From: an uncultured Saprospiraceae bacterium
Lineage (GTDB): Bacteria; Bacteroidota; Bacteroidia; Chitinophagales; Saprospiraceae
DNA: 64,000 nt
Direction of reading: 5' to 3'
NCBI GenBank assembly: GCA_937951615.1
Contig: CALFBH010000007.1
Location: 1 to 64,000, forward strand
The notes under the pieces are model-generated. The model was given only the letters and a program-made list of their open reading frames with translations, made no database searches and was not told where the DNA came from. A program made the position numbers and the translations under genes. Numbering within the stretch: the stretch's first letter is position 1; each line of letters opens with the position of its first letter. Below, piece after piece: positions 35,114 to 42,195 of the stretch.

Positions 35114-35146
35114 CAAAAGTACTAAAGACCTGACAGGTTTTCAAAA
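35114..35146 (-). promoter_or_regulatory. Promoter of the BFN gene
   Basis: On the minus strand TTTTG, a 20-bp spacer and TACTTTTG match the Bacteroidota -33/-7 pattern. The -33 box lies at the centre of the palindromic repeat 35124-35160. Confidence 0.6.
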
Positions 35147-35160
35147 CCTGTCAGGTCTTT
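35124..35160. terminator. Perfect palindrome between etfA and the BFN gene
   Basis: AAAGACCTGACAGGTTTT, a single C, AAAACCTGTCAGGTCTTT: 18-bp perfect arms with T-tracts in both directions. It can act as the etfA terminator and is also of the kind of palindrome repeated across many Bacteroidota genomes. Confidence 0.7.
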
Positions 35161-35162
35161 TT

Positions 35163-36110
35163 TCAACCTTTATGCTTTTTAATGGCTTCCGTCAGACGCG
35201 GCACTACATCAAATAGGTCACCAATAACACCATAATCTGCTGCTTTAAAGAACGGTGCTTCTGGATCTTTATTGATTACAACAATAGTCTTACTTTGGTT
35301 TACACCTGCCAGGTGTTGAATAGCACCAGAAATACCAATGGCGATATATAAGTTCGGACGAATGGCAACACCCGTTTGACCAACATGCTCGTGGTGTGGT
35401 CTCCAACCTACATCTGCAACAGGACGTGAGCAGGCGGTCGTTGCGCCGATTATATCTGCCAGGTCTTCGATAATGCCCCAGTTAGCAGGATCTTTCACGC
35501 CACGTCCAGCGGATACTACGAGTTCTGCTTCAGGAAGTGGAACTGTACCTTTTACTGTGCTGACTTCTTTTACACGCACTCTGCTTGCTGGTACGCTTAC
35601 ACCTGCATCTTCTACCGCCACATCGCTTCCTACAATTTCAGGTGGAAAGGTGTTTCCTGTAACAGAAACTACTTTTTTGGCAGAAGTGATGTTATAATCT
35701 GCAATGGCTTTGCCGGAGAACACGTTTTTCTTCACGACAAAACCAGCAGCTGTGTCTGGGATGCTTTTTACACCACTCACAGAGCCTGCATCCAAACGCA
35801 CAGCAACTCTACCTAGCAAAGATTTGCCTGTAGAATCATCTGCCATTACGACAACAGTCGCACCAACATTTTCTGCTACCTGAGCAATAATATTGGTGTA
35901 AACGCCGCTATCAAAAGCATCTACACCTGCGATATTCAGCACTTTGCTTGCACCGTACTGCCCCAAAATTGCTGCATTTTCTACATTGCCTATTGTGAGT
36001 GCAACGGCTTCTGTACCTAGTGCCTGCGCTGTTTTATATCCGTAAGTTACTGCCTCGAATGCCGATTTTTTCAACTGGCCTTCCGGGCTACTTGTATATA
36101 TTAAAACCAT
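35163..36110 (-). CDS. etfA: Electron transfer flavoprotein, alpha subunit
   Basis: 315 residues from MVLIYTSSPEGQ; the longer ORF to 36212 overlaps etfB and lacks family support. The C-terminal FAD domain is intact: ACSRPVADVGWRPHHE, GQTGVAIRPNLYIAIG, SGAIQHLAG, VVINKDPEAPFF and DYGVIGDLF. With EtfB it takes electrons from acyl-CoA dehydrogenases and similar enzymes to the quinone pool. etfB precedes it by 29 bp on the same strand, one operon. Confidence 0.97.
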   Translation of the reverse strand: MVLIYTSSPEGQLKKSAFEAVTYGYKTAQALGTEAVALTIGNVENAAILGQYGASKVLNIAGVDAFDSGVYTNIIAQVAENVGATVVVMADDSTGKSLLGRVAVRLDAGSVSGVKSIPDTAAGFVVKKNVFSGKAIADYNITSAKKVVSVTGNTFPPEIVGSDVAVEDAGVSVPASRVRVKEVSTVKGTVPLPEAELVVSAGRGVKDPANWGIIEDLADIIGATTACSRPVADVGWRPHHEHVGQTGVAIRPNLYIAIGISGAIQHLAGVNQSKTIVVINKDPEAPFFKAADYGVIGDLFDVVPRLTEAIKKHKG

Positions 36111-36139
36111 AATTTGGTCTAATTTTAAGTTTGAATAAT

Positions 36140-36880
36140 TTAAATGACTTTTGCTTCGCCGTGCAGTAATGCAACCAACTCGTCCATGTTTTCCGCGTCT
36201 ACATAGCGGCAATCTGACTTAGCTGGTGGTAAAGCGTAGGAAACGATGCTTGCTTTTTCGTCCACAGCGACTGCAGGAACAACGTTAAGGGGCTTGCGTT
36301 TTGCCTGCATAATACCACGCATATTTGGGATGCGTTGTTCGGCAAGTCCTTTAGCGGCACTGAGTACAAATGGCGTATCGACTTCTACAATTTCCTGTCC
36401 GCCTTCTATATCTCTGGCAATGGTGGCAGTATTACCTGCCATATCCATTTTAGTCGCATAAGAAATGAAAGGCATGTCCAGCATTTCGGAAACCATTGCT
36501 CCGATTTGAGAACCATTATAATCAATCGTCTCTTTACCGAAAAATACCATATCGTAGCTGCCAGCTTTTGCTTGTTCGGCAATTTGTTTGGCTACAAAAT
36601 AAGCACTGCCGCCTGCTGCATCGACGCGAATCGCATCGTCTGCACCAATCGCAAGGCCTTTGCGAATAATGGCGTCATTATCGGCTGTACCTACATTGAT
36701 AATCGTCACTGTACCGCCTGCGGACTCCTTGAGTTCCAATGCGCGTACCAATGCGTACCATTCATCATAAGGATTCATAATGTACTGAACCCCTTGTGTA
36801 TCAAACGCCGTGTCACCATCTGTAAAGGAAACCTTAGTTGTAGTATCAGGTGTTTTGCTCACACAAACTAATAATTTCAT
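36140..36880 (-). CDS. etfB: Electron transfer flavoprotein, beta subunit
   Basis: 246 residues. The family opening MKLLVCVSKTPDTTTKVSF, the AMP-site region IGADDAIRVDAAGG, GKETIDYNGSQIGAMVSEML and the signature VDTPFVLSAAKGLAEQRIPN-type segment are all present, ending in the basic tail recognised by ETF partners. Forms the heterodimer with the next gene product. A TACCTTTG box lies upstream. Confidence 0.97.
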   Translation of the reverse strand: MKLLVCVSKTPDTTTKVSFTDGDTAFDTQGVQYIMNPYDEWYALVRALELKESAGGTVTIINVGTADNDAIIRKGLAIGADDAIRVDAAGGSAYFVAKQIAEQAKAGSYDMVFFGKETIDYNGSQIGAMVSEMLDMPFISYATKMDMAGNTATIARDIEGGQEIVEVDTPFVLSAAKGLAEQRIPNMRGIMQAKRKPLNVVPAVAVDEKASIVSYALPPAKSDCRYVDAENMDELVALLHGEAKVI

Positions 36881-36935
36881 ATTATCTGTATATGTTTATT
36901 TATAAAAGTTTCAATATCTTTTGAAAATTAGTGTG

Positions 36936-36943
36936 CAAAGGTA
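36936..36943 (-). promoter_or_regulatory. -7 box of etfBA
   Basis: TACCTTTG on the minus strand matches TAnnTTTG, 56 bp upstream of the etfB ATG. No clear -33 box at standard spacing. Confidence 0.5.
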
Positions 36944-36991
36944 ACAAAAGGGGAGGAGAAATGTTTGATTTTGGTGGAGTTTTTAGTTTGA

Positions 36992-37257
36992 GGCGATGGT
37001 CAATAGTTGATAGGACATAACTGTGTCTATAGAATTTAAGCGATTCTTACATTCATTTTGCTTTGCAAAATGGGTATGAAAATATATGACTCTTAGGTGA
37101 ATTTGATGCTCGTCTTTCTAACTTCTTACGCCTGTCAATTCAACTCACCCCAACCCCTCTCTTGCGAAAAGAGGGGCTATTTTCAACAAGTTGAAAAATT
37201 ATAACGTACATATTTGAATTTCGACAAACCATCGACTATCGACCGTGGACTATGGAC
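36992..37257. repeat. Interspersed element, CGACTATGGAC family, copy 2
   Basis: Degenerate left end GCGATGGTCAATAGTTGATA, inner palindrome ATTTTGCTTTGCAAAAT, right end CCATCGACTATCGACCGTGG then ACTATGGAC. Longer than copies 1 and 3 because of extra sequence with a CCCCTCTCTTGCGAAAAGAG hairpin in the right half. Confidence 0.6.
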
Positions 37258-37263
37258 AGAATT

Positions 37264-38094
37264 TTACTTCGCCAATGATTTTTCCACCATTTTAGTCAAG
37301 CTTTCTATCAGCAGACTCTGGTGTTTAATGGTGTCCTGCAACTCTTGAACTTCAGTATGCAGTGCTTTTTTGATATTTTGTGGAGAAGGTAGGAAAGGAC
37401 TCACTTTGGCACGAACATACCAGACTTCCCGAATATCACCAATATCCATACGGAATGGTTCGTAATAACTATTATCTGAAATCAGTTCGAGTTGCTTCTC
37501 TGTTTTGAAGTGATTACTGACTCGCTTCACCAATACATCACCTCTAGTCACAATAACATAGACATAATTGTCCTTAATCGAAGTTTCCCAAAGCGTAGGT
37601 TCCAGGTAACTGCAAACCACTTTATCGCCTTCAAACAAGGTCGGTTCCATACTATCACCAGCAACATCGAAAGAACGGTGCGTACCTACTTTATACTTAT
37701 AATCTGGAAGCGTATAAGTTGGCAAATCCTGAATAAAGGTAGGGTCTGTCATTTGCCCGGCATAACCCGCCTGCGCAGGAATAGGGACATGTACAATCCG
37801 CTCATCTTCCTGCGAATTGGTCACAATAGTCAGCACGCGGAAGCTTTTATGGTCTTCTTCGCTCATAAACATTGGACCCTCGCCGGTATAGACATACACC
37901 GGATTGATTTTATATTTTTCAACGGCTTTGCGCAATAATTCTATCGTAACATCGCGTCTTCCTTTAAGTATTTCACTCAAGCTTTGGGGGAGATATTCCA
38001 ACGAAAGGGCAAATTGACGGCTAGACCGGACTTGATTGTCTTCACGAAGTTTGTTGTGACATTTAATAAATCGCTGAGTGATAATACTGTTCAT
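37264..38094 (-). CDS. HTH repressor with S24 (LexA-like) peptidase domain
   Basis: 276 residues. N-terminal helix-turn-helix region (SSRQFALSLEYLPQSLSEILKG), a linker with an Ala-Gly pair at A109-G110 (PIPAQAGYAG), then the S24 fold with catalytic Ser148 in AGDSMEPTLFEGD and Lys190 in GDVLVKRV. A coiled-coil-like tail of about 45 residues follows. Such proteins repress until stress triggers self-cleavage. It differs from LexA in its HTH type and tail and resembles phage-type repressors, but no prophage genes are nearby. It is divergent from the exonuclease-thiD pair across a 364-bp gap. Confidence 0.88.
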   Translation of the reverse strand: MNSIITQRFIKCHNKLREDNQVRSSRQFALSLEYLPQSLSEILKGRRDVTIELLRKAVEKYKINPVYVYTGEGPMFMSEEDHKSFRVLTIVTNSQEDERIVHVPIPAQAGYAGQMTDPTFIQDLPTYTLPDYKYKVGTHRSFDVAGDSMEPTLFEGDKVVCSYLEPTLWETSIKDNYVYVIVTRGDVLVKRVSNHFKTEKQLELISDNSYYEPFRMDIGDIREVWYVRAKVSPFLPSPQNIKKALHTEVQELQDTIKHQSLLIESLTKMVEKSLAK

Positions 38095-38458
38095 AATTTT
38101 GTTTTAAAGGCAATACTTAACGTAAATGAATGACAAAGTTATAAATTAATTGCGTAAAATTCCACTTTTCACACCAAAAAGGTTATATTTTATGTAAATA
38201 TTCTGCTTTATCCGCGAATTAGCTTACTTTTGCAGCATCATTTTTTAAAACAAAGAAAAAGCAATTACCTAAAATAGAGTTTGGACGAAAAGAAGCGAGA
38301 CTACTTAGCTACGTGCAAATTATTTCAGAATAAAGTCTAGTTAGTCTCAATTGTTTTTTAAGAAAAAATAAACACTGATTATGAATTGTTTAGCGTCTCG
38401 CTTCTCGCAGCATAGCGGTCTCGCTTCTCGCTTCTAAAACTTAATAAAACCAAGTAAT
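38095..38458. other. Divergent intergenic region
   Basis: Contains TACTTTTG at 38225-38232 (plus strand -7-like) and several AAGCGAGAC / GTCTCGCTTCTCGC words in direct and inverted orientation between 38290 and 38440. These may form a long leader hairpin for the exonuclease gene or be repressor sites; I cannot decide. Confidence 0.35.
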
Positions 38459-39196
38459 ATGTTAGAAACCATTAATCTTAGCAATATTCTTTTTTTAGAT
38501 GTAGAAACCGTTTCTGGTAAAGCCAGTTACGATGAAATGCCCGAAGGTTTACAAGAAGCATGGCAGAAAAAAGCAGCACAAGCTTATCGTTATGCCGAAG
38601 ACATGCCTGGACCACAAGAGACCTATATAGAAAAGGCGGGCATTTACGCAGAGTTCGGTAAAATTGTCTGTATTTCTGTCGGCTATATTGTCGTAGAAGC
38701 AGGTGGTGAAATGCACTTTCGACTCAAGTCCTATTATGGAGATGACGAAGCCAAACTGCTGATTGATTTTGCACAATTACTAGAAAAAACACCTCGCTTT
38801 GCCTACCTCTGTGGACATAATATCAAGGAGTTTGACATTCCATATATTTGTCGGAGAATGGCGATTAATTTATTGCCTTTTCCAAATAAACTGCGCATAC
38901 ACGGCAAGAAACCCTGGGAACTCAACTACATGCTGGACACGCTCGAATTATGGAAATTTGGCGACCGTAAAAACTATACTTCTCTGAATCTACTTTGCCA
39001 GGTTTTTGGTATTCCGACGCCTAAGAGCGATATGGACGGCAGCAAAGTAGGCGTGGCTTACTGGGCAGATAATGCGCTGGAAGACATTGCGATTTATTGT
39101 CAGAAAGACGTCCTGGCTACAGCTCAATTATTCCTAAAACTGCTGCGCAAAGATTTGATTAAAGACGAGCATGTGCACGTACCTGAGTTGTCATGA
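38459..39196 (+). CDS. DEDD-type 3'-5' exonuclease (PolB-exonuclease-like)
   Basis: 245 residues, one RNase H-like exonuclease domain. Motif ExoI is FLDVETV (D14, E16), ExoII is GHNIKEFDIPYICRRM, and ExoIII is YCQKDVLATAQLFLK (the DEDDy type with Y four residues before D). Family members are stand-alone relatives of the family B polymerase proofreading domain with unknown substrate. The stop overlaps the thiD start by ATGA. Confidence 0.88.
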   Translation: MLETINLSNILFLDVETVSGKASYDEMPEGLQEAWQKKAAQAYRYAEDMPGPQETYIEKAGIYAEFGKIVCISVGYIVVEAGGEMHFRLKSYYGDDEAKLLIDFAQLLEKTPRFAYLCGHNIKEFDIPYICRRMAINLLPFPNKLRIHGKKPWELNYMLDTLELWKFGDRKNYTSLNLLCQVFGIPTPKSDMDGSKVGVAYWADNALEDIAIYCQKDVLATAQLFLKLLRKDLIKDEHVHVPELS

Positions 39197-39960
39197 AAAA
39201 AGCTGAGATCCATCGTCCTACTGTTTTGAGCATTGCTGGTTTCGACCCCTCCGGCGGAGCAGGCATCAATGCAGACATTAAGACTTTTGAGGCGCATCAA
39301 GTCTATGGTTTTGGCGTCTGTTCAGGCTTGACGGTGCAGAATGATGTCGAATTTCATGCTGTACACTGGACAAGTCCCAAATTGATGGTACAACAAATCG
39401 ACCTGCTCTTTCAGCGTTTTGATATAGCTGTTGCTAAAATTGGCTTAATAGAAAATCTGCAGATATTACAGCAAATCACTCAGCATCTAAAACAACTAAA
39501 CCCAAATATTTTTATCATCTGGGATCCAATTTTAAAAGCCAGTGCAGGTTTTGAATTTCACCAGCGCATTGATGTTGTTTTATTGCAAAATTTGTGCAAA
39601 AAAACAGACCTCATTACACCAAATTTACCAGAATTCAATCAATTATTTCCCAATTTAACACCCGAAAAAGCCGCTCAAGAATTTCAATGCCACCTACTCG
39701 TCAAAGGCGGACATCAGACCGGCAAATTTTCCACTGATGTATTGGCACAAGTCCATGCGCCCGCCCAGCATATCCAACAAGCCCGCTCGCCTTATGATAA
39801 GCATGGCACAGGCTGTGTGCTTTCTGCTGCCATTGCTGCAAATCTGAGTCTTGGTTTTGATTTATTTATTTCTTGCATTCGTGCGCAGGCTTATGTGGCT
39901 CGCTTTATTGCTAGTGATGTAGGTTTGTTGGGGTTTCATGGGGATGGATATGTCGTTTAA
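39193..39960 (+). CDS. thiD: Hydroxymethylpyrimidine/phosphomethylpyrimidine kinase
   Basis: 255 residues of the ribokinase-like ThiD family: SIAGFDPSGGAGINADIKTF at the N-terminus, the QNDVEFH loop, KIGLI, WDPILKASAG, ITPNLPEF, LLVKGGH and the anion hole/catalytic HGTGCVLSAAIAANL. It phosphorylates HMP and HMP-P for thiamine pyrophosphate synthesis. No other thi gene is nearby; it is coupled to the exonuclease gene. Confidence 0.95.
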   Translation: MKKAEIHRPTVLSIAGFDPSGGAGINADIKTFEAHQVYGFGVCSGLTVQNDVEFHAVHWTSPKLMVQQIDLLFQRFDIAVAKIGLIENLQILQQITQHLKQLNPNIFIIWDPILKASAGFEFHQRIDVVLLQNLCKKTDLITPNLPEFNQLFPNLTPEKAAQEFQCHLLVKGGHQTGKFSTDVLAQVHAPAQHIQQARSPYDKHGTGCVLSAAIAANLSLGFDLFISCIRAQAYVARFIASDVGLLGFHGDGYVV

Positions 39961-39992
39961 TTTTTTGATTGAAAGTCGCCGCAAAGTAATTT

Positions 39993-41369
39993 TCACCCCT
40001 TCAAATCCATCTCTGGCCACTCCCCATTTATCAGACGTGGAAAACCAAAATCCTGCTGCCATTGTGAAGTATCAAATCGAGAATATTCATTGCCTTTGAT
40101 GAAAAATACTTTATTTCGGTGGCAAATTGCCGCATCAATATCTTCCTGAAAACTCAGTCCTGGGAAATTATTGGCAATTAACCTTGGGAAACCTGCATCT
40201 GCTTTGCCTTTTTTGATGTCGTATCGCACAAACTGACTTCCACTGAAAAAATAAGCCGTTCGTTTATCCCATCGAACTGCGGCATCAATTTTCGTAAAAC
40301 CCAAATCGGGAAAAAACTGGTCAATTAACTGCGGAAAACCAGGATCTTGGCGACGGTCTTTTATGTCATATCGAATACACTGATTGCCGCGAAACATATA
40401 GACTTTATTGCCACTCCATTTGACAATGGCATCTATCTCATTGGTAAAATCCATGCCTGGAAAAACCTGGCTAATGGGCTGTACAGGATTTAAGATTTTT
40501 TGCTGACGCAAATGGTATTCTATACAAGATCGATTTTTGAAAAAGTAAGCCCTTTTCTTTTTATAAGGCAACATAGAATAAATAAACGGACGCAGTGCGG
40601 GCTGCGGATCGGGTGGGGGAGGCGGATCTGGCTGTGGGTCAGGGTCAGGCTGAGGATCTGGATCTGGTTGTGGGTCAGGCTGTGGATCAGGATTGGGTGG
40701 AGGAGGTGGTGCTGGAGCGAGGTCGTAAGCGTAATCCAATTGATGAATGTCCAGCAATTGATTGATGCTATGATTCCATGGATCCATAATACGGTCGGCT
40801 CCAAGTGCATCTGGGATGTTGGAAAAATTGCTTTGTTGCCATAGGTGCCAATATCGATCCACAGCAGCATGATGCAACCAAAATAGTGGGTCACGTGGAG
40901 ACCGCATATTGACCATGTTTCCGCCCACCCATATATGTATTGGATTGTGCGCATTGGTTTCCAGTCTATTGGTAAAGCTGCGAAAATTACCATCCGCCAT
41001 AATACTGTTCATCAAAGACTGAGTGGGAAAAGCACCTCTAGGCGAACCACCTGGATCACGCCCAGTAGATAATCCGAGATAATTCAATAATTTTGGCGGA
41101 ATTGAGCGTTGTGCCGGCCAATCCCAGTAGGGGATGGCAACTGATGGATTGACACTTTGCAATACTTTTTCAAACTCCAATACATAAGCACGATGCCAGG
41201 GCAAAAAACGCCATAAACCAGGAATACCGGCACCGTGTACATGTCTGTTCATCGTGTGAAAAGCGACAAACTCAGCAAGGCGTCCATCATTTACAGTCAC
41301 TTCAAAAGCCTGAATAAAGGCATCCCATTCAGTTTCGGTTAATTGTAGGGAACTTTTTCGGATATTCAT
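39993..41369 (-). CDS. Tyrosinase fused to a hemopexin-like propeller
   Basis: 458 residues, no signal peptide. Residues 1-180 are a tyrosinase copper domain: CuA histidines among H38, H43, H45 and H59 (FLPWHRAYVLEFE), CuB histidines H141, H145 (HNPIHIWVGG) and H166/H167 (PLFWLHHAAVDRYW). A Pro-Asp-Gln-rich linker built on PDPQPDPD joins it to four hemopexin repeats with a common plan (DAAVRWDKRTAYFFSGSQ, then FVRYD and GFPRLI). The tyrosinase part would oxidise phenols; the propeller may bind substrate or protein. The combination is unusual. Export route unknown. Confidence 0.9.
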   Translation of the reverse strand: MNIRKSSLQLTETEWDAFIQAFEVTVNDGRLAEFVAFHTMNRHVHGAGIPGLWRFLPWHRAYVLEFEKVLQSVNPSVAIPYWDWPAQRSIPPKLLNYLGLSTGRDPGGSPRGAFPTQSLMNSIMADGNFRSFTNRLETNAHNPIHIWVGGNMVNMRSPRDPLFWLHHAAVDRYWHLWQQSNFSNIPDALGADRIMDPWNHSINQLLDIHQLDYAYDLAPAPPPPPNPDPQPDPQPDPDPQPDPDPQPDPPPPPDPQPALRPFIYSMLPYKKKRAYFFKNRSCIEYHLRQQKILNPVQPISQVFPGMDFTNEIDAIVKWSGNKVYMFRGNQCIRYDIKDRRQDPGFPQLIDQFFPDLGFTKIDAAVRWDKRTAYFFSGSQFVRYDIKKGKADAGFPRLIANNFPGLSFQEDIDAAICHRNKVFFIKGNEYSRFDTSQWQQDFGFPRLINGEWPEMDLKG

Positions 41370-41493
41370 ATTACAATAATTTGAGGGGATGAGTTTTGAT
41401 TACGGGCAAATATATTAAAAATAATTGTAATTTCAATTTAGAATATGTTCTTTTTTTATATCCTAAAAAAATAGGAAAAGTCACCCAGAGGCT

Positions 41494-41501
41494 TAACTTT
41501 G
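41494..41501 (+). promoter_or_regulatory. -7 box of the small membrane protein gene
   Basis: TAACTTTG matches TAnnTTTG exactly, 16 bp before the ATG, so the leader is very short. Confidence 0.55.
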
Positions 41502-41517
41502 TATAAAACAAATTATT

Positions 41518-42036
41518 ATGACAAATGTAAAAAAGATAACTGGCCTGTTGGTTGGCATGTTGATTCTCCTTTCGGTCAATGTGTTAATTGCTGCTCCTGT
41601 TCAAAAAACAGAAGCAGTTGAAGAAGAAACGGCAGTTTCAAAACAAACAAAAAAACGCCCAATATTATCCTGGATACTGAATAAGAAAATAAAAAAAGCG
41701 ATTAAAAAACATCAACATTCAAACGATAAAATGATGGCAAAAACAGAACCTTTGGCAATTGCTTCTCCAATACTTGGTGTACTCGGAATTGTGGGCTGGA
41801 TAGCTGCGATTGCGGCTTCATTTGCATTGTCAACGCCAGGATTAGTTGTTGCAATCACACTAGGTGTATTGGCTACAATTGGGGCGATAGTAACTGGTAT
41901 ATTGGGTTTGAAACGCATCAATAATGATTCGGCTAATTTGAAAGGAAAAGGCTTGGCGATAGCGGGCTTGGTCTTAGGAGGGTTGGCTGCTGTATTGTTT
42001 TTAATTAATACAATCGGAGCGTTATTTTTTGGCTGA
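41518..42036 (+). CDS. Small membrane protein, DUF4190-like C-terminus
   Basis: 172 residues. A signal peptide or anchor (ITGLLVGMLILLSVNVLIAA) precedes a basic segment (KKRPILSWILNKKIKKAIKKH). The C-terminal half has three hydrophobic spans with GIL-GLKRINNDSANLKGKGL followed by AIAGLVLGGLAAVLFLI, the usual DUF4190 ending. Function unknown. Confidence 0.75.
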   Translation: MTNVKKITGLLVGMLILLSVNVLIAAPVQKTEAVEEETAVSKQTKKRPILSWILNKKIKKAIKKHQHSNDKMMAKTEPLAIASPILGVLGIVGWIAAIAASFALSTPGLVVAITLGVLATIGAIVTGILGLKRINNDSANLKGKGLAIAGLVLGGLAAVLFLINTIGALFFG

Positions 42037-42054
42037 CCAGAACGACTAAAAAAG

Positions 42055-42087
42055 AGAAAGGCGAATCGTAAAAACGACCGCCTTTCT
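42055..42087 (+). terminator. Hairpin after the DUF4190-like gene
   Basis: AGAAAGGCG and CGCCTTTCT pair across a 15-nt loop, just after the stop. No T-run, so terminator activity is uncertain. Confidence 0.45.
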
Positions 42088-42195
42088 AGTATGCATGTTG
42101 AATTGATACTTGGAGCATGGAACTCCTTTTGTCTTGAGTTTTGCAACTATATTATCTAGATATAACTAATGGTAATATGGTTGCATTTAGCATAT

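Noticed and set aside
37264-38094. LexA
   Set aside because: The S24 half is LexA-like, but the DNA-binding part and the coiled-coil-like tail are not, and the protein is longer than LexA.
37264-39960. Prophage remnant
   Set aside because: Apart from the repressor-like protein there are no phage structural, integrase or packaging genes.
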